Source: an uncultured Gammaproteobacteria bacterium
Lineage (GTDB): Bacteria; Pseudomonadota; Gammaproteobacteria; Arenicellales; JAANXG01
Direction: 5' to 3'
DNA length: 34,095 nt
NCBI GenBank assembly: GCA_947258785.1
Contig: CAMYJT010000014.1
Span: forward strand, 70,546-104,640
Shown here: positions 1 through 6,580 of the stretch, one piece after another
How the letters are laid out: every line of letters begins with the position of its first letter
How positions within the stretch are numbered: position 1 is the stretch's first letter
Made by a program: the position numbers and the translations under genes
Notes under the pieces: model-generated
Told to the model about the DNA's origin: nothing
Databases searched by the model: none
What the model saw: the letters and a program-made list of their open reading frames with translations, nothing else

Positions 1-1
1 T

Positions 2-463
2 GTAGTGATCACTACCGTTGCCTTGTGGAGTTCCGATGGCCTGGTTGCGGACGACTACTATCGGCGCGGCCTGGAAATCAACCGTACCCTGGATCGGGAT
101 CGGGCAGCGTCGCTGCATGGGCTGAATGCTTCGGTCAGCCTTGACCAGGGTGGCGCGAGGATATCGGTGAAACTGATTGCGGCTCCGGGTTTTGCGGCGC
201 CGGATCGATTGCAGCTCAAGCTGTTTCACGCCACCCGCGATGGTCTTGATCGATCGGTGGTCCTGGACCGGGTCGGTACGCTTGGGTATGCCGGTGTATT
301 GCCTGAACTGGCTGCCGGACACTGGGATTTGGAGCTGTTCGCGGACGATTGGCGGCTCAACGGACGCATCCGGTATCCACGTCAAATCCGGTTTCGGTTG
401 AACAATGATCCGTCACTGGCTCCTCGCACGCTCGACACGGGCCGGGACCATGTTTCCGGTTGA
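2..463 (+). CDS. fixH: FixH family protein, cbb3 oxidase assembly (5'-truncated by window edge)
   Basis: This is the C-terminal part of a FixH-like protein, a small inner-membrane protein needed for maturation of cbb3-type cytochrome oxidase, probably with the copper pump CcoI. The frame is open to the first base, and the visible protein begins at the end of what should be the N-terminal membrane segment. It then shows the family signature DDYYRRGLEINR (about residues 16-27), followed by a beta-rich periplasmic domain. The usual cytoplasmic and membrane N-terminus (roughly 20-30 residues) must lie upstream of the window. An internal GTG at position 5 is the first possible start seen here but is probably not used. 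The stop overlaps the next gene by 14 bases, suggesting translational coupling. FixH assignment is confident; the exact role is known only from the family. Confidence 0.85.
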   Translation, partial: VVITTVALWSSDGLVADDYYRRGLEINRTLDRDRAASLHGLNASVSLDQGGARISVKLIAAPGFAAPDRLQLKLFHATRDGLDRSVVLDRVGTLGYAGVLPELAAGHWDLELFADDWRLNGRIRYPRQIRFRLNNDPSLAPRTLDTGRDHVSG

Positions 464-1214
464 AGTGACTTTTCTGTCGGCCCTGCTCATCGGCTTTGTC
501 GGGTCGTCGCATTGTATCGGGATGTGTGGGGGCGTTGTCGGTATGCTCACCGTCAGCGAAGCCGGGGAGGACGACTTGCGGGGGCCGGGTGCCAGCTTGG
601 CGCGCGTCATTGCCTACAATGTGGGACGAATTTCCAGCTATGTGGCCGCGGGTTTGTTGATCGGCGGACTGGGGGGTGGTGTGTTCGATCTGTTGCCCCA
701 GGCGACCGCGAGGGGGTTGGGCGCGCTGCTGTCCGCGCTGTTTCTCATAGCACTGGGCTTGTACCTTGGAGGCTGGTGGCCGCTGCTCGCTATTCTCGAA
801 CGGCAAGGCGCACGACTGTGGCGAGTCATAGAGCCCTTGGGCCGGCGGTTGCTGCCGGTTCGCAGTCTGCCACAGGCGCTGATGCTCGGTCTGGTTTGGG
901 GTTGGCTACCCTGCGGTCTCGTGTACAGTGCGCTGGCGTGGTCACTGGCCAGCAGCAGTGCCGAACAAGGAGCGTTATTGATGTTGGGTTTCGGTCTTGG
1001 CACGCTACCAGTGCTGGTGCTTCTCGGCACGCTTGGATCCGCCGTCAAGCGATTCTCGCAACTCCGACTGGTGCGCCAGTCCGCCGGAGCGGTGTTGATC
1101 GTTGTGGGCATGTTCGGGCTGGTCACGTTGCTGACCGGGCAGTCTCAGCATCCGTATCGACACGCCGACACTGGTCATCTCGCTTGCCTGTCGACGTTCT
1201 CGGATCATGCATAG
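450..1214 (+). CDS. Sulfite exporter TauE/SafE (UreH/DsbD-2-like) family membrane protein
   Basis: A 254-residue polytopic inner-membrane protein with about six hydrophobic segments. Two cysteine motifs mark the family: HCIGMCGG at residues 21-28 in the first helix, and GWLPCGLVYSAL in the middle. These resemble the DsbD transmembrane domain and the TauE/SafE group that commonly sits in cbb3 oxidase gene clusters, where a role in copper or redox handling during oxidase maturation is suspected but not settled. I chose ATG 450 because the hydrophobic N-terminus begins there; a start 15 codons upstream adds an Arg-rich stretch lying wholly within fixH. The 14-base overlap with fixH supports one transcript. 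The C-terminus is hydrophilic and His-containing. The product name is a family label, and sulfite transport is not implied. Confidence 0.82.
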   Translation: MFPVEVTFLSALLIGFVGSSHCIGMCGGVVGMLTVSEAGEDDLRGPGASLARVIAYNVGRISSYVAAGLLIGGLGGGVFDLLPQATARGLGALLSALFLIALGLYLGGWWPLLAILERQGARLWRVIEPLGRRLLPVRSLPQALMLGLVWGWLPCGLVYSALAWSLASSSAEQGALLMLGFGLGTLPVLVLLGTLGSAVKRFSQLRLVRQSAGAVLIVVGMFGLVTLLTGQSQHPYRHADTGHLACLSTFSDHA

Positions 1215-1461
1215 GTTATGCTGTTGGATGTGGCGTTGGGTTGTACGCGGCTTGGCCGCGTTGGCGGCCCGATCTGGGGCCAGCCGGCAGGCTGGTCGTT
1301 GACGCGCTGACACCCTATAATCCAGGCAATCACCAAACAATATGCAATTTCGAATCTTCCATACAGCGGTCTCGGTTCAGGGAAGTGACCAATAAGGGTA
1401 CTGGAGTGCCAACAAATTTGTACCGCTGCCGTTGATATCCAGGTTACTCAGGGCACGGGGT
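1215..1461 (+). other. Intergenic region with hairpins and a TATAAT hexamer
   Basis: Non-coding gap before the hemerythrin gene. It contains CCAGCC-GGCA-GGCTGG (about 1282-1297), a 6-bp stem, and a perfect TATAAT at 1316-1321. A TTGACG at 1299-1304 is only 11 bp from that hexamer, too close for a sigma-70 pair. If TATAAT is a -10 element, its -35 is poor and activation would be needed. No Fnr box was seen here. Confidence 0.35.
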
Positions 1462-2034
1462 ATGGCGAATCTGATCGACCAAATTCACACCGACCATCGT
1501 AATATGGCTCGCTTGTTGAGTCTTATCGACGAAGAGATAGACAAGTTGATAGCCGAGAAGCTCCCTGATTTTTTGATGTTGGAGCATGCAATGCGCTACA
1601 TGGTCAGTTACGCGGACAAGGTACATCACCCGAAGGAGGATGCACTGTTCGAGCGCATGGCAACTACGGATTCAAGACTGGGTGAGGCGGTCGACGGATT
1701 GACGGCGGAGCACCGCCACATCGTCAGCCTCGGGGAGCACTTCTACGATCTCATCCGTGCCGCTCAGACCACGGATTTTGTGCGCCGCGACGACATGATT
1801 TCCGAAGGCATCGAGTACGTGGCGGCCTTGCGCGCCCACATTCACAAGGAAGAGGCCGACCTGCTAAAAAGAGCACAAGCGCTGTTTACGGTCGAAGAAC
1901 TGGAGGACGTGGACAAGGCGGTGGAATCGGCTCACGACCCCTTGTTCGGGCAGGTAGTTGAGCGCGAATATAAAGATCTGTTCGCATACATCATCGGGCA
2001 ACAGGCAGACAACAATCGGGCGCCCCCGGACTGA
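1462..2034 (+). CDS. Hemerythrin HHE cation-binding domain protein
   Basis: A 190-residue soluble protein with the repeated His/Glu pattern of the hemerythrin-like four-helix bundle: HTDHRNM near the N-terminus, VHHPKEDALFERM, LTAEHRHIVSLGEHF and LRAHIHKEEADLL. These match the expected diiron ligands. Such proteins bind O2 or NO, or act in Fe-S repair or as diiron sensors; this one has no fused signalling domain. ATG 1462 is chosen because the conserved first helix begins directly after it; an upstream TTG at 1432 would add ten unconserved residues. It sits downstream of fixH and the TauE/SafE-like gene on the same strand and is convergent with ccoS, so the context fits oxygen or NO handling around the cbb3 oxidase. 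The specific function is not determined. Confidence 0.85.
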   Translation: MANLIDQIHTDHRNMARLLSLIDEEIDKLIAEKLPDFLMLEHAMRYMVSYADKVHHPKEDALFERMATTDSRLGEAVDGLTAEHRHIVSLGEHFYDLIRAAQTTDFVRRDDMISEGIEYVAALRAHIHKEEADLLKRAQALFTVEELEDVDKAVESAHDPLFGQVVEREYKDLFAYIIGQQADNNRAPPD

Positions 2035-2191
2035 AAAACAAGGGGGGCGGAGTGATTGACTCCGACCGCCATGTTCTGTTGTTGCCACCGGTTACTCCCG
2101 GCCCGTGTCGGCATAAACCGGTGCGGGCCTGACAATTCCACGGCGGAGCGGGAAAACAACGGGCCCCGAAGGTGCTGCCTTGCCTGGGTCT

Positions 2192-2395
2192 TCAACCCTC
2201 GGCTCGGTCGTCGGTGGGATCCGGGGCCGACGCCGGCATCTGCGCTGGCGGTTCTTCCTCGTCGTCCATCAGGATGCGGTAGGCCGGTCCCTCGAGGTCA
2301 TCGAACTGTCCGGTTTTCACCGCCCACAGAATAGCCCATACGATCAGTCCGACCAGCAGCAGAGACAGCGGGATCAACAGGAGCAGGATGTCCAT
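2192..2395 (-). CDS. ccoS: cbb3-type cytochrome oxidase assembly protein CcoS
   Basis: A 67-residue protein with one N-terminal membrane helix followed by the conserved block AVKTGQFDDLEGPAYRILMDD, then an acidic, Pro-rich tail. This is the standard size and organisation of CcoS, which is required for incorporation of redox cofactors into the cbb3 oxidase. Its ATG overlaps the stop codon of ccoI by one base (TGATG), so the two are almost certainly translationally coupled. The tail from about residue 50 is longer and more Pro/Ala-rich than the conserved core. It is convergent with the hemerythrin gene, with a 157-bp gap. Confidence 0.93.
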   Translation of the reverse strand: MDILLLLIPLSLLLVGLIVWAILWAVKTGQFDDLEGPAYRILMDDEEEPPAQMPASAPDPTDDRAEG

Positions 2396-4902
2396 CAGAC
2401 ACTCGCCGTTCCCGAGCCGCTGCGAGACGGTGCCGTTGCCGGTCGACCGAGCCGCATTGCATTGCCAACCACCAGCAGCGAACTGACCGACATTCCGAGC
2501 GCCGCGAGCCAAGGCGGCACCAAGCCAAGTACCGCGGCGGGCAGCGCCGACAGGTTGTAGGTAATGGCCCATACGATGTTTTGACGGATGACCGACAAGG
2601 TGCGCCGGGCGAGGGCCAATCCGTCGACGAACGTGCTCAGTTGATTGTTGAGCAGGACGATATCCGCATTGATCCTTGCGAGGTCGGCACCCTGACCCAT
2701 GGCGACGGACACCTGTGCAGCCGACATCACCGGGGCGTCGTTGATGCCGTCACCGATCATGGCCACCACCCGACCGCCAGCCTGCAACGCGTTGATCCTG
2801 GTGAGTTTGTCGCCGGGTGTCAGAGAGCCCGCGAAATCGCGTATTCCCAGCCGTCCGGCGACGGCCGCCACTGCTCCAACTTGATCCCCCGAATACAGGG
2901 CGACCCGGAGCTTGGAGTGCAACAGCGCCTGGGTTGCCGGAACCGCGTCCACCCGCAGGCGGTCGGTGATCCACAAGGCACCGCAAACCGCCTCATCGTC
3001 GGCCAAGAGAATGTGTGTTGCCTCGGTCGCTTCGTAGCCGTCCGGCACCGCGGCCGCGTGTTTCAGAACGTAGCCTGGATGTCCCAGGTGGTAAGGCGTT
3101 CCGTTTACCGACCCAGATACCCCGCCTCCGGGTTCCACGGCCACGCCTTCCGCCCGCAGGACCTCGACGCGTCGCGCCGCATCGACCACCGCCCGGGCCA
3201 GGGGATGTTCCGAGTGGGCCTCCAGCGCGGCCGCCACGGACAGCACCCGTTGCTTGGTCCAGCCCCGGTATGGGCGGATCTCGGCGACGCTCATCCTGCC
3301 TTCGGTCAAGGTGCCGGTCTTGTCGAAGACCACCTGGTCGATGCGGGCAAGCCTTTCGATGGCGTCACCGTCCGTAGCGATCATACCCCAACGGGCGATC
3401 GTGTTCGCTGCAGCGGTGAGGGCAGTCGGAGTCGCCAGGGACAATGCACAGGGGCAGGTGATGACCAGTACCGAAACCGTCACGCCCAGCCACTGATCAG
3501 GCGCCTGGTGCCACCAGTAGGCACCCACGGCGACGGCCAGTCCCAATACCGCCACCACAAAGACCGTCGCCGCGCGATCTGCCAGTTGGGTCATGTGCGG
3601 TTTGTAAGACTGGGCATGTTCAACCAGCCGCACGATTTGGGAAATCACGGTCCCGTGATCCACGTCAGTCACCTCGAGTTCCATCGGCTGTTCGAGGTTG
3701 ACGGAACCTGCGAGGACGACATCGCCGATACCCTTGCGATGGGGAGTACTCTCGCCGGTCAGCAGGGTTTCGCTGACACTCGACGCACCGACGACCACCA
3801 GACCGTCCGCTGGCACGTTCGCACCCGGTAACACACGTATCCGGTCTCCAGGGTTGAGCTCGGCCGCGGCCACCGTCTCGGTACCGCCGGGGACAATGCG
3901 AACTGCGGTGTTCGGAACCGCTTGAGTCATGGCATCCAATTGCCGGCTACTCCGCTGACGTGCCAGCAATTCAAAGTATCGGGCCGTGAGTAAGAACAAA
4001 GTGAACATTGCAACCGACTCGAAGTACACCTGCCCGTGGCCCCGCAAGGTCGACCAGACACTGCCGGCAAACGCAACGGCCAGTCCCAGCGCCACGGGAA
4101 CATCCATTCCCGGCCGCAAGCGTTGCAGATCCCGCCACGCATTGGCGAAGAACGGCCGCGCCGAGTACATCAGCACCGGTATGGCCAGAATCAGGCTGAC
4201 CCAGCGAAACAGGGCCTGATGGGCGCTGTCGATGCCAAACCAGTCACCGAAATACAAGGCGACCGCAATCATCATCAACTGCATCCCCAGGGCGCCGGCT
4301 ACACCGATTTGTTTAAGCAGTTGCTTGCGTTCGATTTCCAGGATCTGTTCACGCCGATCTGGGTCGTAGGGGTAGGCAGCGTAACCGATGGCCTGGACGG
4401 CTCGCAGAATGTCGCTGAGTCGAATCTGCTCCGGCCGCCAATGCACCTCCGCCCGGTGAGTCGAATAATTTACCCGCACCTCGGTGACACCCTGCAGCGA
4501 GCGAAGATGGCGTTCATTGAGCCAACTGCACGCAGCGCAGGTTATTCCCTGTAAGATCAGCGAAGCGACACGCTCACCGTTGTCCTGCTTGCGGACGAAG
4601 GTTTTCTGAACGGATTCGTTATCGTAGGCGTCGACGTCGGACAGGAATTCAGGGATGACTGCGCTTGGATTTTCCGCGGTCCGGGTCCGGTGCCGGTAAT
4701 AGTTTTCGTAGCCGCCGGCCACGATTGCCCGCGCGACCGCCTCGCAACCCGGACAGCACATGGCGCGGTGCGAACCGTCTATGTCGACCGAGTACCGGGT
4801 GCCCGCAGGAATAGACAGGCCGCAGTGGAAGCACAAGTCAGTGCCGGTTTGCTCAACGAGAGGTGGTGTGTCGGCCGGCGTGTACGTCGCGGGGTCGCCC
4901 AT
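2395..4902 (-). CDS. ccoI: Copper-translocating P1B-type ATPase CcoI/FixI
   Basis: An 835-residue heavy-metal P-type ATPase. The N-terminus has the CcoI-type cysteine module (CFHC at 24-27, CCPGC at 49-53) and an HMA domain with CAAC at 122-125. Then follow the membrane helices, the actuator TGES (382-385), the CPC ion site (483-485), phosphorylation motif DKTGT (528-532) and the hinge GDGINDAP. The cysteine-rich N-terminus plus HMA is typical of CcoI/FixI, the exporter that supplies copper for the cbb3 binuclear centre, rather than CopA detoxification pumps. The adjacent ccoS and Fnr-type genes support this. The start at 4902 is taken as the first Met, but no good Shine-Dalgarno is visible upstream on this strand, so the exact start is less sure. 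Confidence 0.95.
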   Translation of the reverse strand: MGDPATYTPADTPPLVEQTGTDLCFHCGLSIPAGTRYSVDIDGSHRAMCCPGCEAVARAIVAGGYENYYRHRTRTAENPSAVIPEFLSDVDAYDNESVQKTFVRKQDNGERVASLILQGITCAACSWLNERHLRSLQGVTEVRVNYSTHRAEVHWRPEQIRLSDILRAVQAIGYAAYPYDPDRREQILEIERKQLLKQIGVAGALGMQLMMIAVALYFGDWFGIDSAHQALFRWVSLILAIPVLMYSARPFFANAWRDLQRLRPGMDVPVALGLAVAFAGSVWSTLRGHGQVYFESVAMFTLFLLTARYFELLARQRSSRQLDAMTQAVPNTAVRIVPGGTETVAAAELNPGDRIRVLPGANVPADGLVVVGASSVSETLLTGESTPHRKGIGDVVLAGSVNLEQPMELEVTDVDHGTVISQIVRLVEHAQSYKPHMTQLADRAATVFVVAVLGLAVAVGAYWWHQAPDQWLGVTVSVLVITCPCALSLATPTALTAAANTIARWGMIATDGDAIERLARIDQVVFDKTGTLTEGRMSVAEIRPYRGWTKQRVLSVAAALEAHSEHPLARAVVDAARRVEVLRAEGVAVEPGGGVSGSVNGTPYHLGHPGYVLKHAAAVPDGYEATEATHILLADDEAVCGALWITDRLRVDAVPATQALLHSKLRVALYSGDQVGAVAAVAGRLGIRDFAGSLTPGDKLTRINALQAGGRVVAMIGDGINDAPVMSAAQVSVAMGQGADLARINADIVLLNNQLSTFVDGLALARRTLSVIRQNIVWAITYNLSALPAAVLGLVPPWLAALGMSVSSLLVVGNAMRLGRPATAPSRSGSGTASV

Positions 4903-5198
4903 TGAGGAGGTCGGCTCAGACGCCTGCCACCGATCGGGACCGCTCGGCCGGCGGTATCATGAGGCCGGTAACGGCCTCATTACACGGACGGCGCACTACC
5001 GCGAGGCTGCCTGTCAACCCGTCGTCTGTATCGTAGCTAACCGCCACCTGCGTATTGTACCGAAAGTCTGCCACCGGGAATAAAGCGGCCCCAGCAGAAC
5101 AGTCAAACCGCCACAGCCCGGCGTCCTTCGCATCTACGCCTGCAGACCCATCACCCAACAACCGCCTTTGCTAGATGCGCCGGGTCCATACAGACGAG
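4903..5198. other. Gap between ccoI and the fnr-type gene
   Basis: About 296 bp with no convincing gene. A TTG-started 81-codon frame (4916-5161, minus) runs through it but resembles no family I know. The main structure is the perfect hairpin at 4959-4980, listed separately. No Fnr box or FixJ-like site was found, so the promoter of ccoI is not identified. Confidence 0.5.
4959..4980 (-). promoter_or_regulatory. Perfect 9-bp stem-loop in the ccoI leader
   Basis: ATGAGGCCG-GTAA-CGGCCTCAT forms a perfect 9-bp stem with a 4-base loop, 57 bp upstream of the ccoI start and 219 bp downstream of the fnr-type stop. No T-run follows on either strand, so it is not a classical terminator. It may separate fnr and ccoI expression or stabilise a processed mRNA end. 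Confidence 0.45.
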
Positions 5199-5963
5199 CT
5201 AGTGGATGGCGTCCGCCGTGAACTGTTCATTCACGGCATTGCCGGCCAGGGCGCAAAGGCGTTCCCGGTCGCGGATTTCCACCGCATTACGTTGCACGTC
5301 AATAATCGTTTCGCGCTGCAGACGCGTCAATGTGCGGCTGACGGTCTCCACCGCCAGACTCAAATAGTTGGCGATGTCCGTGCGCGACATGGGCAGCGTA
5401 AAACTGTTCGGCGAGTAACCATGGTTGGTAAAGTAGTTGGACAAGGTCACGAGAAACGACGCAAGTCGTTGCGTGGCATTTTTGGTGCCGATCGTAACCA
5501 GAAAACTCTCCTCACGCGTCATCAGTGCGCTGAGCCGCTTGAACATTGCTTCCTGAACGAGCGCTGAGCGCATACACAGCGAGGTCAAGTCTTCAAATCG
5601 GATGGCACACACGCTGGTGGTGTCGAGGGCGATGGCGCTGGCCGTATAGCAGCCGCGCGCGATCGCGTTGAATCCGATGAGATCACCGGGCAGATGAAAG
5701 TCGATGACCTGTTCTTCTCCATCCGGAGTGATTTTGAATGTCTTGACCGCGCCGGAGCGCACTGCATATAGATGATTGAAGGGTGCGCCTTCACTGAACA
5801 ATTCTTGACCGCGCTTCAATAGTCTTGGCGACGCAGAAATGTTCAGCAGCTTGTGTATAGCGTTGCGCGACAGCCCTTGGCCCAGGCAGTAGCCGGATCG
5901 GTCGCATCGCTGGCATTGTCCCGATTGGCGGGGAAATTGGACTTCATGTGAATCGCGACTCAT
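5199..5963 (-). CDS. fnr: Fnr/FixK-family transcriptional regulator with Fe-S cysteines
   Basis: A 254-residue Crp/Fnr regulator. The N-terminus has C17-x2-C20-x5-C26, and a fourth Cys lies at C105, matching the [4Fe-4S] ligand set of Fnr/Anr/FnrN proteins, so it should sense oxygen itself, unlike FixK proteins lacking these cysteines. A cyclic-nucleotide-like beta-barrel and dimer helix precede a C-terminal HTH whose recognition helix contains E206-T-V-S209-R210. This is the E-xx-SR pattern that reads TTGAT-N4-ATCAA. The start is well supported by GGGAGG seven bases upstream of ATG. Upstream, on the same strand, are a -10-like TATAAA within a palindrome and a FixJ-like site (separate entries). 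It lies between fixLJ and ccoIS, as expected for a regulator of microaerobic respiration. It could equally be named anr or fnrN. Confidence 0.93.
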   Translation of the reverse strand: MSRDSHEVQFPRQSGQCQRCDRSGYCLGQGLSRNAIHKLLNISASPRLLKRGQELFSEGAPFNHLYAVRSGAVKTFKITPDGEEQVIDFHLPGDLIGFNAIARGCYTASAIALDTTSVCAIRFEDLTSLCMRSALVQEAMFKRLSALMTREESFLVTIGTKNATQRLASFLVTLSNYFTNHGYSPNSFTLPMSRTDIANYLSLAVETVSRTLTRLQRETIIDVQRNAVEIRDRERLCALAGNAVNEQFTADAIH

Positions 5964-5989
5964 GGTGAAACCTCCCTATTGATCCTTGT

Positions 5990-6007
5990 GCGGTATTTTT
6001 ATACCGC
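5990..6007 (-). promoter_or_regulatory. Palindrome overlapping the probable -10 of the fnr-type gene
   Basis: GCGGTATTTTTATACCGC is a perfect 7-bp inverted repeat with a 4-base centre. On the minus strand it contains TATAAA (5998-6003), a 5/6 match to a -10 hexamer, placing a start of transcription near 5991 and a leader of about 28 bases before the GGGAGG ribosome site. No good -35 is present, as expected for an activated promoter. The palindrome could be an operator for a repressor or simply the melted promoter region. Confidence 0.45.
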
Positions 6008-6035
6008 CCGTGGTGGATGTCCTACAGTCGCGGTT

Positions 6036-6057
6036 CTACGTACGTGTTTTTACGTAT
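6036..6057 (-). promoter_or_regulatory. Putative FixJ-binding sites upstream of the fnr-type gene
   Basis: The minus strand carries GTACGTAG (6036-6043), identical to the FixJ core GTA(A/C)GTAG that I recall from rhizobial FixJ work. A weaker copy, ATACGTAA (6050-6057, 6/8), lies 14 bp further upstream. Measured to the TATAAA hexamer at 5998-6003, the strong site is centred near -49, a usual place for a FixJ-type activator. That a FixJ homologue is encoded about 600 bp away supports the assignment. FixJ binding here is inferred, not shown. Confidence 0.6.
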
Positions 6058-6068
6058 TGCTTATCGGC

Positions 6069-6467
6069 TCAGGCCTTCGCGGCCATGGCCTGATTGACCT
6101 GTTCGACCAGAGAATCATTGCGGAATGGCTTGGTCATAACCACGTGCGCGCCGGCAGTCTCCGCGCGGCGGACCAGCGGGTCGTCACGGTGAGCCGTGAT
6201 CACGACAGCGGGTATGGCGTGACCCCGTTTACCCAACTCCTCCAGAAGTTGCGCGCCGTTCATCCCCGGCATACGCAGATCCAGGATCAGACAATCCCCC
6301 GTAGTCGGTTGATAATTCGACAAGAATTCCTTGGCGGAACCATAAGGATAGGCGCGCCATCCGAGGGAATACGCGAGCAGGGCGATCGCCGACCTGACGG
6401 CATGGTCGTCGTCCACGATGTAAAGGGTGGCGGGCGCCATTTGAGGTTCGGTGGAATACTCAGACAT
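6069..6467 (-). CDS. Stand-alone response-regulator receiver domain (FixT-like candidate)
   Basis: A 132-residue protein consisting only of a CheY-like receiver domain. The acidic pocket D19-D20-D21, phosphoacceptor D63 (ILDLRMPGMNG), T91 (VITAH) and K113 (TKPF) are all present, so it should accept phosphate. There is no output domain; the protein ends after helix 5. Sequence flavour (YIVDDDHAVRSAIALL) resembles FixJ-type receivers. It lies between the fnr-type gene and fixJ, with its own upstream region holding a perfect Fnr box. By analogy with Caulobacter FixT, a single-receiver protein made under FixK control that inhibits FixL, it could be a feedback inhibitor or phosphate sink. Unlike what is reported for FixT it has only one Cys (C59), so Fe-S binding is not expected. 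The ribosome site is weak. Confidence 0.85.
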   Translation of the reverse strand: MSEYSTEPQMAPATLYIVDDDHAVRSAIALLAYSLGWRAYPYGSAKEFLSNYQPTTGDCLILDLRMPGMNGAQLLEELGKRGHAIPAVVITAHRDDPLVRRAETAGAHVVMTKPFRNDSLVEQVNQAMAAKA

Positions 6468-6506
6468 CGGGCAGGGTGCAAACGACGGAGATTTTCATGG
6501 TGGACT

Positions 6507-6548
6507 AGTAGACACCAATCGGGGCCTGAGAGTATTGATGAAGATCAA
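6507..6548 (-). promoter_or_regulatory. Fnr-activated (class II-type) promoter of the receiver gene
   Basis: A perfect Fnr/anaerobox palindrome, TTGAT-N4-ATCAA, occupies 6535-6548. On the minus strand exactly 22 bases separate it from the hexamer TCTACT (6507-6512, 4/6 to TATAAT). This is the geometry of class II Fnr promoters with the box centred at -41.5. Transcription would begin near 6500, about 33 bases before ATG 6467. It lies in the 113-bp gap between fixJ and the receiver gene and is the only perfect Fnr box I found in the window. Confidence 0.8.
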
Positions 6549-6580
6549 TGACCCTCCACCTGAGGAACGTCGGCGTCCGG

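Noticed and set aside
1299..1321. TTGACG and TATAAT as a sigma-70 promoter
   Set aside because: The spacer is only 11 bp, far below the usual 16-18 bp; only the TATAAT may matter.
512..1435. 307-codon plus-strand frame overlapping the TauE/SafE-like gene
   Set aside because: It is another frame of a well-supported membrane protein, and its product is Arg-rich with no recognisable domain.
2040..2080. CGGAGT/ACTCCG hairpin after the hemerythrin gene as a terminator
   Set aside because: No T-run follows on either strand and the stem is only 6 bp.
2581..3831. 416-codon plus-strand frame
   Set aside because: It lies wholly opposite ccoI, which has every P-type ATPase motif; the plus-strand translation is Arg/His/Gly-rich with no family features.
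4916..5161. 81-codon minus-strand frame between fnr and ccoI
   Set aside because: TTG start, no ribosome site and no similarity I recognise; its end only happens to fall close to ccoI.
5978..5994. TTGAT near the fnr-type start as an Fnr autoregulatory box
   Set aside because: Only one half-site is present; the other half (GTGCG) does not match ATCAA.
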